Assembly: GCA_940671915.1 (NCBI GenBank)
Contig: CALNVZ010003434.1
Coordinates: 21,429,679-21,493,678 of the forward strand
Direction of reading: 5' to 3'
Source: Paracentrotus lividus
Lineage: Eukaryota; Echinodermata; Echinoidea; Camarodonta; Echinidae
Length of the DNA: 64,000 bases
Shown here one piece after another: positions 26,010 through 39,109 of this stretch; the stretch's first letter is position 1, and each line of letters opens with the position of its first letter. The position numbers and the translations under genes were made by a program. Below the pieces are notes generated by a model, which saw only the letters and a list, made by a program, of their open reading frames with translations, had not been told where the DNA came from and searched no databases.

Positions 26010-26356
26010 ATGATCGACCTCTCAACCAGGCCATCCTCCCAAGTACTAGTAAAGTACACCCTATTATATAAATGCGGCTGATGACGTCAAAGAAGTTTAA
26101 GGGAATGCTACTGCCAGGCATGATTGGGTTTCGCTTTAGAAAACACGTTTTGTATTGCTATGTCAGAACAATAGAATTCTACACACATGAGGTCTATTGT
26201 TCTGACATAAGCAATACAAACGTGTTTTCTAAGCCGAAACCCTATCATGCCTGGCAGCAGCATTCCCTAAACTTCTTTGACGTCATCAGCCGCATTATAT
26301 AATAGGGGTACTTTTACGAGTACTTGTGGCGGGATGGCTGGTTGAGGTTCGATCAC
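26010..26356. mobile_element. Near-perfect foldback, ~165-bp arms
   Basis: Arms from TGATCGACCTCTCAACCAG to TATGTCAGAACAATAG are repeated in reverse from CTATTGTTCTGACATA to GGTTGAGGTTCGATCA, with only about 16 bp between them. The inverted match runs the whole length, including GCGGCTGATGACGTCA and CCAGGCATGAT blocks. Differences are scattered single bases and small indels. No protein. Confidence 0.9.
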
Positions 26357-26639
26357 CTTTTTAATGAAATACTTCTAAAATGGAAGATAAAAATGCTTAA
26401 ATGGGAATTGTTGTATTAGGAAGAAATATTAGCTTTCGTTTTATATGTAATTTTGTTTTTCATTTCTCGGTCCGGTCTGAGACTTTAATTAAACGCTACA
26501 GTCAGAGCAGTTTTCCTGGATTACACTTGTAGTTTTGGTGATTAATCCTTACTCTTTCCTGCGCTTGGGATTAATCGTTTAATTAAATTTTCTTTAACTT
26601 TTCAATTCTCTCTCGCGGTGCGTGCTATAGGAACAAGTA

Positions 26640-27542
26640 AAGCGCTGTCCCACAGAAGGCGAATCGTTGTGGCGACAAGCCTGCGAAACTACTTTTTAGT
26701 ACCCATCGCCACCATGCGCAGGTCCAATCGCCTATAAGAATCGTGAATTATCGCGTCTGTCGCCAACAAATACGTAGCAAAATTCTGTTCGCCGCTAGTT
26801 CTCACAAGTTAAACAATAGCAGGCGTCAGTTGGGTTGACGTCAATGAACATGTTTTAGCAAAGCGGAACGGCGGGCCAGTTGTAGGTTGCCGCGCTCCAG
26901 CGTACGTTGCACGCATCGCTGAACCGAAAGGCCAGTGAAATTTAAGCCGCTACGGCCATTGTCGCCACCTACATTCACCAAAATCAGGATCGGCCTCCCA
27001 TTCAGAAACTGTACAGTCGCCGCTGATTTTTGAAATTTTCAAAATCACTCAAGACCCAAATTATAATGTGCGACTGAGAGGACCATCACGAATATAAAGG
27101 CGACAGGCCGCATCAAGGTAGAAAACACTCGATCGCCTGTGTCAGTCGCAAGGATCGCCACAGTGCGCAAGTTCATATTTTGGTTGATTTTAAGATGCGA
27201 CTAGAGAAGTCGAGCTGCGAGATGCGCGAAGGTCGAGGCTATTGTATATCGGATACAAGCTATTGTTAGTCTATTGTTTTCGTGGGAGCAAGTCGTGTCG
27301 TAGCCTATCGTTAAGACAGAGTCTTACGGGGTGATCATTATTCTTATTTTTTTCGTATCGTGCTTTTTAGACTTATGAGTACTTTATTCATTTTTTTTTT
27401 CATATGTGCTTACGTAGAAGATTTAAAAATGTGTAAAAATAACGTATAATTATCTTGTCACCTACGATTCTGACACGATTCTGGCAGGTTCTAACATGCA
27501 TAGGTTGTCGCCACAACGATCGCCTCCTGTGGGACAGGCCCT
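26640..27542. mobile_element. TA-flanked TIR element (CTGTCCCACAG family), copy 1
   Basis: Left end CGCTGTCCCACAGAAGGCGA followed by ATCGTTGTGGCGACAA; right end TTGTCGCCACAACGATCGCC then TCCTGTGGGACAGGCCCT. TA lies on both sides. 903 bp, colinear with the copy at 40895-41738 over long stretches (for example CCGCTACGGCC and CGACAGGCCGC). No transposase frame. Confidence 0.85.
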
Positions 27543-27761
27543 TAAGGGTTGTATCTCAACTCGCGGAAACTACTGTGAAATTACTTTGAGACGGATTTCG
27601 GGACTACTTGGAGACGGTTTTGAAACTTGTCTCCTCAGTTTCCGCGACGTTTTTTGGGTCACGGGAACCAATTTGAGACGTTACTTTGAAACTCCTTTGA
27701 GACAGTTTTTGAAAATTGTCTTGAAGACGTTTCAGAGACGTCTCCACGAAGTGAGAAACCA

Positions 27762-28256
27762 CACTCTAAAAACTGAAGTGCTCTTTTTAGCACTTCAGAG
27801 GCTGAAATCAGCGCTTTTTAAGTGGCTGCCACTCAAAGTGTTGTTTTAGCATTTTCACGCGAGCTTACCTTTCAGCAAAAGAATAGTGTGATTTCGTTGA
27901 GATTCGAACCTGGGTCCCACTGCATGAGAAACGCTGACGATAACGTTAGACCAATTCACTTTTTATGATTGCTAGCGGATCATGTTGTTGCATGATGATC
28001 TTTCTTCAAATTTGCCATAATCCTCTACTAATATGTTGTCAGAATTAAAGTAAGTTAGGGAGATATTCGTTGGTCAATTAATAACGTCAGTGGTACTTTT
28101 CCATTTCTAGGTGGAGCTCGGTTCGAATCCCATACCGACATTGAATATTTTTGGTTGATAAATTATCACATGGGCAAGTGCTAAAATAGCACTTCGGGTG
28201 CTGATATAGCACTTCAAGTGAAGTCACCATAAATTAGCACTTCCGTTTTAAGAGTG
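27762..28256. mobile_element. MITE with CACTCT(T)AAAAC ends and tRNA-like internal segments
   Basis: Ends CACTCTAAAAACTGAAGTGCT and AGCACTTCCGTTTTAAGAGTG are inverted. Inside, AGCACTTC/GAAGTGCT repeats cluster at both ends. The middle holds two Pol III B-box-like motifs: minus-strand AGGTTCGAATCTC at about 27900 and plus-strand GGTTCGAATCCC at about 28120. No intact tRNA fold was found. Confidence 0.6.
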
Positions 28257-28259
28257 CAC

Positions 28260-29734
28260 CCTAACTTGTCGATCCACAAAGAAAATTAGGCATTTTATGA
28301 TGATGAGGCTGGTGGTGGATGTATAATGAAACGCATATAAAATTGTATAAACATTTAGTATACAAGAAAAAAATGGAGTGGAATTGTGCTTTTATGCTTC
28401 GATCATAGAATGTTGAAATAACATTGAAAACTAAAAAAAAAAATAATAATAACGTTGACGATTTCAGTCAGGCTCAACAAATCTATTTTTCCTTGTCCTC
28501 ACTTGAAAATTATTTCATAAACACGTATCCAAGGCCCCATTTTTTCTTTATATTGAGGATCAGCATGGATAGAACCTTATATGATTTCGTTCAGAAACAC
28601 TTTTAGCGATGCGATTGTTATCAAAAAGAGAATAAGCCGAGAACTACTTTATAAATTTACGTTTAATCAATAAAAAATAATATACACTTTTGATGTACAG
28701 ATCTAACGTTAAGTCTGAATATTATTTCCAGTCACAGCCCAATACGATAGCAATCCTGATATACAGTGATGACGCCTTTGTTTGTTTGTATTCCTTTTCG
28801 AATGCTACTCAATGACCATACGAAGTAGAACTACTGAATAAATCATCAGAAGTACTTGTTGCCCAGGGCGCATCTTTGGCAATGATGCTCATGATCAATT
28901 ATTGCGTGTTTCGACCAGGCGTAAGTAGTCTTCTGGCCATAAAGATCTAAAAAGGCAGTAGCTCTGTTCAAAATTATATGAATCGATCTAGAACCTTTAT
29001 TGCTTTAAGCAGAACGATTGATCAACTGGAACATTCCATTTTGCAGAATTCGATAAAAGTGAATAATTTTAGTTTAGCTTATTTGACAGTATGCGCCATT
29101 CACAGATGTTTGCCGTTAGGTATGCCAAAAGCAAGGTCCGAATTCTTCAAGGAAACTACGAAAGAATCGACCACTCGGAATTAATATACTACAAGGTTTA
29201 TTCGTCAAGGTGTGACTTAAGTATGATCATTCGATCGACAGAAACGCTTAAAGGCAAGGTATTTTGCATAGTGCAACAAGTTCCATCGTGATTATATCAT
29301 CACGAACTGTTAGGATTTCGCTTGGCCGCATGCTTGCTTTCAGGGTGGAAGAATATAGGTCTCCGGAGCGAAATGAATTAGATGATAGAGAGAGAGGGGT
29401 GAGGCGATGACCCTTTTCTAAGCATTGAATTTCGTTGAATTCAAAATTTATACTGTCATGACTGTAGAAAACAATTGTAGTTGTATTCGCATGAGAGAGA
29501 AGATGATGAGAGATATGGAGTCACAAGCCAGGACAGGGCAGTGCATTGTTGAGGTTAAGGCGAAACGTTTCCTTGCAATCATCTCTTTCTATAACAATAA
29601 TACGTAAATAATTTCCAAATGCGTTTCACATTTTTCTTATTTAGAATATTAGACCAAAACAAAATCAAATTTTTGTAAATATTTTTTTCTCTTTTACTAG
29701 GGCAAAATATTTATATGATATTAGATGGCTCAGA
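28260..29734. other. No gene recognised
   Basis: AT-rich anonymous DNA; all open frames are under 70 codons and lack motifs. Confidence 0.5.
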
Positions 29735-29838
29735 ATGGGATACCAGAAATATACCACAAGTAAGGGCAAATATTACACGAATCAAAGATGAGTGCAATAT
29801 TTGCCCTAACCAACGAGTGGAAGATTCTGGTATCACAT
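29735..29838. repeat. Short foldback around GGGCAAATATT
   Basis: GGGATACCAGAA..AGGGCAAATATTACAC pairs with GTGCAATATTTGCCCT..TTCTGGTATCAC around a short loop. MITE-like in size and form. Confidence 0.6.
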
Positions 29839-30510
29839 GAAGTATAAAGCCATGCAATGTAATCATTATTATCTCTGATCATTATTCAGAATGCATAAGC
29901 TGTGAAAAGCTGTACGTACATTACATCGTGCAATAAGGCATAATATCGCACAGCCAAAACGCTTCATCGAGATGACCTCGTAGAATATTTTGTTAAACAT
30001 TAGTTTTAACATTAAAACACGTCATGCCGTTATTCAGCATCTAACATTCGTTCATTCGCTTGTCTTCTTTAATACAATAATTGTGGTGGAGCATTTATAA
30101 ATTTATTGTCTGGACGTTCTAAATTAATATTCCTATATTGTGTGTAGGCAGACAGAAACCTCGTTTGAAATGTTTGTAAAATAACATTCCACTAATGGCT
30201 CTCATTTCCTGCCACTACATGATGTTGCTTTCTTCAAGGATGCCATTTATTTGAGGACAGTTATTGTCAAGATATTCCAGACATGAATTTATTGATTAGG
30301 ATGCTGATTGTCGTCATTCAGAAAAGGCCTGGATATTTTCCAATCAAAATCAGGGTCACAAATTGCATGTTTAAGATTGTCCATGTCAATTTGATTTTAT
30401 TTAAAAAAAAAATCTTCTTTTTTTTTTTTTTTAAGTTTAAAACATGTCCACATCTACTTAAGATATCAAAAAAATCTATTGTGAAATTTATTGATAAAAC
30501 TATATATATA

Positions 30511-31510
30511 CAGTGGTGACCAAAATTATTAGAACACCAAGCATATTTAAATGATTTTAGTTATTTTCATTCAGTTGACCATTTAAGTACCTATAAAAGG
30601 GTTGGAATGTCTCCAAAAGTCATCATTATTCTTTAAAAACTAAATAACATAGCCATGCGTAGGGAACTCGCCCCAAGTCGCCTTTTTTTTGTGTGTTACG
30701 CCACCAATTGAAAAATCTAAAAAAAATCTTGCCCCTATCTTGATCAAAGTGTTATAACGTTAAAAATTTTAAGCCTCTCCCTACAAAAGTATATATTTTC
30801 TGAAAGGAAATTTCCTTAGGATGTCAAAAATGATTTTCATAATAAGGTAGGGTGAAGTAGTACATCTTATGTGGGGATTTTTAAATTATTTTTGAGGGGT
30901 CTTAAATTTTTAAGTCAGATCCCCTATTAAAGTCCCCCTTTCCAATGACCCTTAATTTTTCACCATATTTGAATTGCTCATGAAATTTCCTTTAAATACA
31001 TGTATTTATAAGTAAATTTCTTCATTTCATGAAAAATAATCTTAACATTAATTTGGCAGGGTTTTTTGGTTATCTCATGACCAGGGGATGGGGCCAATCC
31101 ACCCCCTCCCCATGAGAGAAAAAAACTTGGCATGTATTTGGGGCACATAATAATAAATAAGGCTGCAAAGTTTCACACGTCTAGCTCAAACACTTTTTGA
31201 GCTACCGGCATAATGTAATTGGCATTTCACTTTTTCTTTGCATTTGTACTACATGTTTAATACATAGGTCTATGGGGAAACTAAAGCGCATAGCGCAACG
31301 AATTTTAAAGCTGCGCATTACATGATAGAAACTATATAAATTTGGTATCACAAGATGCATAAGACTCTATGCTATCATGGCTACAAATTCATGAAAGCTG
31401 TCGGCACCAAAAAGTTTTCTTTAAACTTACTTCGACAAATGTACTAGGGCGTTGAGAATCCCATAGACTTTGTGTAGCATCGGGTGTTCTAATAATTTTG
31501 GCCACCACTG
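30511..31510. mobile_element. Tc1/mariner-like relic, TIR CAGTGGTGACCAAAATTATT
   Basis: 28-bp inverted ends (CAGTGGTGACCAAAATTATT plus AGAACACC, against GGTGTTCT plus AATAATTTTGGCCACCACTG), each flanked by TA. Exactly 1000 bp between outer bases. The ends match the style of Tc1/mariner ITRs that continue into TTAGAACACC. No DDE transposase frame is left, so this is a deletion derivative or a decayed copy. Confidence 0.85.
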
Positions 31511-33887
31511 TATATATAATACGTGCCTTATACGGTTCTTTCATCGCAATGCATGATGGGACAGAATTCTAGTGTAATCAGTTCATAATTGCTTGCGATC
31601 ATATTGTAAACGCTATGATAAATTCACCTTTCCATGTTCGTTGTGTTGATCAGGATGAATTACGATAATTTTCATGCAATTAAAGGAAAGGCCTACATCT
31701 GAGGTAAGAAAGGATCCCCCCCCAACACAAAACCGATGGTTATATCGTACATACGTACAATATAACAAACTTTTTCGCAAAGAACTAATTACTCTATTTA
31801 TCATAAAGTTCCCAGACAAGGGCAGAGGTAAGCATCAACGGTTTTAACAGTTAAAACTGTACAATACATGAATTTTAGCTATCCTGCAATACTTATAAAC
31901 AGGGAATCACACGAACGTGAGATTAATGTGAGCTGGTTATTTTGTTTTTCCTTTATCGATTATAGCGACTTACAAGTCTTCTTCTTTTTTTTAAAATACC
32001 AAATCATGGTAACGCGGAGACGAGATCACCCCGATCTCCTGAAAGCATTATTCCTTCCCTTATGATGTTAGAGCAGACCCCATCCATGCCATCCTCAGTC
32101 ATGATAGACCTAAGGGTATTCCCATAAACACATTAACCGTAAAAATATCCGCATTTAATAGATCGAAGCCTGGTGGTGGGGTAGCCTGCGGTAAGTAAAG
32201 GATTGGGAAATAAATGTTCCCTATATGTTTATGGCAAAAATGAAAACGTAGAGTGTACAGAGCTTAAAAGATTTAAATTGATATGTGTTTGCAATGTTAG
32301 AGGAGCGCCTCTCTTCCACCCTTCCAGATAAGTCAACATGGAGTAGTCATGTATAACCCCTGATATTCCTTGAGATTTCAGGCGTGATAATGCAGTTGCT
32401 TCCTTTCATGATTAACATGTATGATGATTTTGGGAGCAATCTATGTTGCAATAGAGTGGAAATCCATGTTATTAACATTTTGAGGAAAAAAAATATTGCA
32501 TACAGCATAACAACCCATTTACAGGTGTTTTCATCATAAAAGCTTTATGGTTCAAATTGAAGATTAGGCCTATACAGTTAATGCACAGAACTCATAATAC
32601 AGTAAAGGCATTGCAGAGACATGGCGTTCTATGACAATATACAAAAAATAACCACCCCACTGCTATGTCTCTGCTCATCAGAATTAGCTCGGGTACTACT
32701 GTACGGGCTCAGTCAAAGACTCAAAACGCCATTGACTGTTCTTAAAACATCGTTTGCTTGTCTTTTGTTGTTGTTTTTTAAAGAACTTTAAACTTTTACC
32801 AAATTATGTCACGCCTGAAATACTTTTCTGTGGTGCCTTTCCCGTTCGAGCATGGCCATAAATTTCGTAAACAGATCGTGACATTATTCCTTACTTCACC
32901 CACGCCGTTCGAATTCGCACAAATATTCCACAACAATAATTTATGAACTAGTTTTGTGTGATTAAACGGTAGTACCCGATCCTGAAATCCTTTACTGATT
33001 TATTTTTGTCACAATAAATTCTACCACCTTCTTCGGAAAAGCATGAGTACAAAGCTCTCTCGAGATGGAATTAAATACAATGTAGGACGGTAAAGCGCAC
33101 TAACAAATTCTTCATGGTTAATAATTGATCATCTTCTTTAATGTACTGAAGTAAATAAGATATGACAAGTTTCTAAAGATGCAGCAGCATCTGCCGGAAA
33201 CAGTTTTCACTTTTCCCACTCCCACTTGATGTTTATAGATCCGGGCAATCTTGGACAACCATAAATAGCTTTTTTTTTATGTGTCCATTATCTGTTCTTT
33301 CCTTGGTCACACAAAAGTAACTTCATTTTTAAAGTAAACGTATTTTGTTTCCTGACACGTAAGTAGTCTGAAATATTTTTCTGTAAACTACATATTTTCA
33401 TATTATATTTTTACATTTTAGGCTTAATCTTTTTCTATGATATATTTGTTGTATATTAGTAGGAATGAAATTACAGTTCTAGAAAACATGAGTATATAGC
33501 GGATTTGAAAATACCTTTTAAAACTAAAAACTAAAACCAAACTCTTAAACAGAAATATTGTGGTTTGAATTCCCTGAAGAGAGGGAAAATGTTGAATAAT
33601 GGATTTCATAGTGACCACATTAGTCCACGATTTCGAACTGGGGAATTAAACCACTTTCTTTCCCCTTTTCCCCTATAATTATGATCTTCCAGTTCCAATC
33701 CTCCTAGTGAAAGATTGTGAACTTTAAATCAGTAGCATGCAGATGAATCAAATATTGTTCACTAATTCTGACGATTTGTCTATCAAATACCTCATAGAAT
33801 AAATGAAAGATTTCGGAGTAAAATTACTATCAACTTAAATATTTACCAGTTTGTTGTTACTTGATGGGAAACCGATATGGTCATATG
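31511..33887. other. No gene recognised
   Basis: AT-rich anonymous DNA with a poly-C run near 31717. No exon-like conservation was recognised. Confidence 0.5.
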
Positions 33888-34562
33888 AAGAGCTCATTTC
33901 CAAAAGGTACTATATCCATTTTCCATCAAAATTCTTCTTTTTTTTATTTTACATTAATCTACTCATTTTTAGCACCTCTACACACTGTTACAAACAGAAA
34001 CATGAATTTTCAATGGGAAGGGTGAAAAAAATTACTTCAAAAAATCATATCATTTCCAAAAGGTACTACATCCATTTCAGTTCGTTTCCAAAAGGTACTA
34101 CATCCACTTTTATGTAGTCCCATGTATTTGTTTTTATTGCATGTAAATAGTGCGTAGTTTGCTGGGTTCGCCACAGCATTAGTGAAAATTTGAAAACTTA
34201 TGTACTCAATGCAACGTTGTTGTTGTTGTTTTTTTTAACATGGCATCTATTTCAAGCAATATGATAGAGTACAAAATGTTCCTTTTTTAATACAAAAATT
34301 GCTGAGATACATGGCAATTCACATACTCTGAGACATTTCGTTTTCAAAAGGTACTACCTCCATCAGAACAAAAAATTAAAAATTCGTTTACAGAAAAACT
34401 TGCAGACCTAGATTTTTGTTAGACTGGTTTCCCTTTAGCATCATAGAGTAGAACAATCTGTAAAAGTTTTATTCCAAACAGACACTCATATCAATGAAAA
34501 AAAAAAGAGTTTTTCTCCGAATGAACAAATATGGATGTAGTACCTTTTGGAAATGACCTCTT
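33888..34562. mobile_element. Repeat-bounded segment with five TTTCCAAAAGGTACTACATC motifs
   Basis: Ends AAGAGCTCATTTCCAAAAGG and CCTTTTGGAAATGACCTCTT are inverted copies. The motif TTTCCAAAAGGTACTACATC occurs in the plus sense at about 33897, 34053, 34085 and 34341 and inverted at about 34531. No coding capacity. Confidence 0.6.
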
Positions 34563-35880
34563 TATACAGGCAGCAGCATTACGACAAGAGGGCAACAAAA
34601 ACATTAACCCGTCGCTCCTGGGAATGTGACTTACTTACTAATATGCTGTTCTTTCTCTCAGCAAACAATTTATGAATATTTTTATATTTGAAGTTCTCGC
34701 ACTGTGGCATTAAGCTTGTGATTAGTTCAAAACTTCAGGGCAGTCCGTCTCAATGCAATGTGTACACTATAATTATGATAGCGTTCTATCCAAAATGTTT
34801 TACATCCATCTTCACAAACGTTTTGATATACTGTTTGCAATGCCATCATTTGCAATGGTCATAAACAATCCCTATCAACGATAATTGTCTGTGATATGCA
34901 CATTCACATCACAAATATCACGTGCCTAACATTCAGTTTTTCCCAAATATCAATGACGAAAACCTTACGTGAATCGAGACGGATATTGCAAGCAAACGCC
35001 AATCTTCTGTAATAGGGGCAGAAGTAGACAAAAGCATGCGATATAAGATCTCTGATATTAGTTACCTCTAAATGATTAATTACACTATGTATTAACATTA
35101 TTTGGCAAGACTACGTCTGCATTTAAACACGAGTCGCATTATCTCTGTCATCATGGTAATGTAGAATGTTCATATCAGTGAAGCCTTGGTATGCATCATT
35201 GTTAAGATTAAGATCTTTCTTGAAATCTAACGAAGATATTAAAGTACTGACCCAATTTGAAGAAAATATTTTTTAATGTGCCCCCCCCCCCTCACTCACT
35301 CCCCATGGAATGTTCGACTAAACAATATTATTATTATCATTGATATTATCCCTTATTTTATAGTATAGTATCATCATAATATAATCATCGTAATGGAGGC
35401 ATTGCCTTGAGACACAAGAAATGTGTCTTAAAGTTCAGTTACTGCGGGTTTTTCTATTTATTTCCAATTGTCACCCCCGCAATAAAGAGAGATGTTAATA
35501 GTCCGTCGAGGTTTATAATCGCAAGCTTTTCAATGTTGAAATTTAACGCTTTTTTAATTTTAAATGACTGTGTAATGCATCTAGAAAACCGAGGCTTAGC
35601 TATTATTGCAAAACAAGTTGAAGGCCCGCGGGTAAACCTGAATTGACCACGAATGGACAAGTATCATCGACTTACTTTCATGTATTTCATGGGTGCTTGC
35701 TATCTTATGTGATTCAATAATAGACGATTATTTCTTGGAATTGAAAACTCTTCGAGTGGATGGTCAGCCCATAGAGTTATAATGAAAAATGGAAGCCAAT
35801 TAATACAGAACTCAATTGCTCTCTTTCTCTGCTTTGATTCTCACTCGCTATTCACTCTCTAAATTTGTCTGTTTTCTCCC
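34563..35880. other. No gene recognised
   Basis: Anonymous DNA. A weaker TCCAAAATGTTTTACATCCA, related to the preceding motif, lies at about 34789; poly-C at 35281. Confidence 0.45.
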
Positions 35881-35927
35881 CACTCTCTCTCTCTTTATCT
35901 CTCTCTCTCTTTATCTCTCTCTCTTTA

Positions 35928-35958
<31 letters not shown>

Positions 35959-35960
35959 GT
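35881..35960. repeat. (CT)n microsatellite
   Basis: CTCTCTCT with regular TTTAT interruptions. Confidence 0.93.
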
Positions 35961-36224
35961 GTATCTATGTGTTTCAGCTATAACAACAAAACAAATTTCT
36001 GCACAAACAAAAATATATAATATGCTTTTTCATTCTTTTCTCTTTTTTATCAAAAGACCTACCATTAGGTTGCTACAGTGAAATCCAAATTTTTTATGCA
36101 TTATCACCTGCAATGACCTGTCACTAAATTGTGATCATTGAGATGGTCACATTTGTACCCCTCCTTCCCTTTAAATCTAAAATGGCGGGACTTTCGTCTA
36201 ACAGGGTGATGCACTATTTTCTAG

Positions 36225-36440
36225 ACATGCGGTGCACTTGTTACAAAAACTCAAAGGTTGTTTGGACTTTACAGATGCACCGACAAGAAAACGAACCGAA
36301 AGGAAACTCTGCTGCTGTGCAAAATATGTCAGAAGTATTGCCTTCCACATGTGATTGTAGAGATTGGTATCGAGAGCCTCGGTCACACTTTCACCTACAG
36401 CCTCATTCATGGGCGCCACATAGGAGATTCAAAGTTTAGA
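36225..36440 (+). pseudogene. Possible cysteine-rich zinc-ribbon relic
   Basis: One frame gives RCTCYKNSK; after a shift to the next frame it gives KKTNRKETLLLCKICQKYCL. The spacing C-x-C..RKET..CxxC..C loosely resembles the C-terminal zinc ribbon of piggyBac-type transposases. Evidence is weak: the His and final Cys of that motif are not clear and no DDE core lies upstream. Confidence 0.2.
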
Positions 36441-36539
36441 CGGCGTAAACTATGATACCAGTTTTGCACCCTTCAAATTCAACACCAGCACCACCTTTTG
36501 TGTTAAATTTTGCACCGGAAAGAGTTCTTTTATACCATT

Positions 36540-36540
<1 letters not shown>

Positions 36541-36621
<81 letters not shown>
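36541..36621. repeat. 81-bp poly-T tract
   Basis: Uninterrupted T in the given sequence. Could be the reverse of a retroelement poly-A tail or assembly inflation; no element body was recognised beside it. Confidence 0.95.
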
Positions 36622-36624
36622 CAT

Positions 36625-39100
36625 TTATTTTTATTTATTTTTTCATTTTCATTGTTTTTTTTTTACAAAGTGTACACTATATTGTTTAACGATAAGTTTG
36701 CTGAGTAAGAAATTTTAAAAAATTTAAAAGTGGAGGGGCTGAGCCAAAAGTGAGAAGGGGGTTTATCAGGTTTAAAAAATCACAAATTCATATTCATATT
36801 TGCGTTTTTATACACGTTTTCTGGAAAAGTTGGGGGCTGAAACTGTGTATTACTCGTCAGGTAGGTATCGTTAAACAAGGGCATATATGAGTCAATCCCC
36901 CTTACCACATTGTTAACATAATGTGGCAATGTGTTCCAGCAAATTTGACCGTGAGGGTGTGACATGGGCTTTGTATGGATCGGGCTCATGTTCGGAAATG
37001 TTTCCAGACATATTTCTCTCGGGATAGACCCGTTACATTTCTAGAATTCCCCATAATGACCCACCGATTAATGGAAAGCTTTCAAAGCTCAGCAAAAACA
37101 TTTCATCTATTCTTTCAAGCACGCCTGTTCTCATTTCTGGTCCAATGAATCAATAAATTACACATATCAACTATAATAAGAATGCCATTATTTAACATTC
37201 ACCATCAGAATCGAAAGTTGTCGTAAAGAACCCAAATTATGACATAGCCTACTTTTGAGCTGAACGTTTAAACTTGAATGTTCAGCCTAATCATTCAATT
37301 ATGCAGATTAATATGAATTGTTGGTGTGATAAAAAGTACACTTAGGTACACAAATTATAATTAGAACGCTCATACAAGTTTATTTCAAATAGAAATAAAC
37401 AATAAAAAAATAATAATTAATAACTTCAGCATAATTTTTTATAGTGCCATATATTTTGTGTGCGTAAGGGAGGGTGTGTGTGCGTGTCTGTTTGTGTATT
37501 GTCTATTATGATGTGCAATGCAACTTCAGGCGACGCCAGCCAACTGTATCGAGAAAGTAGGCAAATGAAATTGGTTAGTTGCTTTGAGAATGATTTTCAA
37601 ACATCTCTTCCCCAATTCACAGCAAGCACAAGTCAATAATAATAATAATTTTTAAAAAATGAGAGGCCTACTTCAAAACTAATGTAGAAAGCAACAGAAG
37701 TTAAAGGATGCAAAGTTATTATCTCAAGCTCCTTGAAATGTTAGTGCACGAGACACATGAAACTTTTGAGACAATTCCATTCGGTTTTTCTTATGACTGA
37801 GAAAACAATTCAATGAAGTTAAGCTTTAATAATATTAAGCACATGGAATACAATGACTTTAACATGATTAAACGTAATAATAATAATAAAAATGTAGAAT
37901 AAAAATTTGTCAGATATACTGCATACTTCACATTATATCTTTTCTTTATATTCCATCTTTTATTTCCCTCTCATTAGACATGATCTGATTTTTTTTTTTT
38001 TTTTTTTTTTTGTTTGCCCTCGACTATATCTATTATATATGTAGGTTTTTTTTTCATGATCCTTGCCTATTTTGAAATCGTTATTTTTAAGATTTTGGGG
38101 AAAAGTTCTTTTGAATTCACTATATGAGCTGTTTTTATTTTGAATTTAATTGTGGTCCCTCACAATTTCCTATCCTAAATGGAAATGAAATTCAATAACC
38201 ACTTTCTCTCACTTAGATTGAAGGAGTGAACGGATTAGTAGAATTCTCTTTAGCAAGTGTTTGCATTATATGTAATCCTTTTATCCCATAAATAAAATTT
38301 CATGAGGTATGAAAATGTTCTGAGGTTGAGGCTTCATAAGAGCTCTCAGACGTGAATATTTTTCGTCTCTTCCATCATTGATGGGACTCATATTCAATAA
38401 GTTTAATCCCTTTCCCCTTAAAACCAATCACTTTCCCCCCCCCCCCCACCTCCTATTCAATATTTATACGTTCTGTCTGTTTCTGTCTATCTATCTCTCC
38501 ATGTTTCCATCTCTCTCTACCTCTGCCTAAATTTCATTGTTTTTTCATTTTTACTTATACAATCTTCTCTCATATAAAATTCAAAGTTATCTATATTTTG
38601 AAATCCGCAAAATGAATTTCGTTGAGTAATTGCCCAATTTTCCTTCGAATGAATATACAGATATATTTTGACTAAATTAATATAACTGATGCAAAACCAC
38701 AATTAAAAAAATAAAAATATACCTTCAATGAAAAAGAGAGTTCAAATTACTGAGCACGACTCAAAGATATATATTTCAAACCATCCAAGATATTATTTCG
38801 GCTTTGTGGACATGGCGGAGACAAAAACAATAAGTTGGCTAATGACAGAACCCATATCATTGCCCGGTATTAGAGTGAATAATGTGTTGCTATTTTGCGC
38901 ACATGCGTACAAATTCTTATGTCACTCCAATGCATGTCATACATTTTTCATATTTGAAAATGTTTTGGGAGGACATATAATCACTATAGAGAGAAGAGGA
39001 AAATGGCTTTGGCTATTTTTACAATGACAAATTCGACAAGCTTGAGCATAAGGCGGTTAAAAGCTCCTATTTTTAGTAACAATAAGTTCTTTGCTTCTGT
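36625..39100. other. No gene recognised
   Basis: AT-rich, with poly-T near 37988-38011 and poly-C near 38440. A 99-codon open frame at 38728-39027 has no recognisable domain and no context. Confidence 0.5.
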
Positions 39101-39109
39101 ATTGTAAGG

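Noticed and set aside
26640-27542. TTAA target site (piggyBac/Kolobok) for the CTGTCCCACAG family
   Set aside because: Left flanks read GTAA rather than TTAA; a TA duplication fits all junctions better.
36131-36439. 102-codon plus-strand frame as an intact gene
   Set aside because: Only a short cysteine cluster is notable and it changes frame; kept only as a weak pseudogene.
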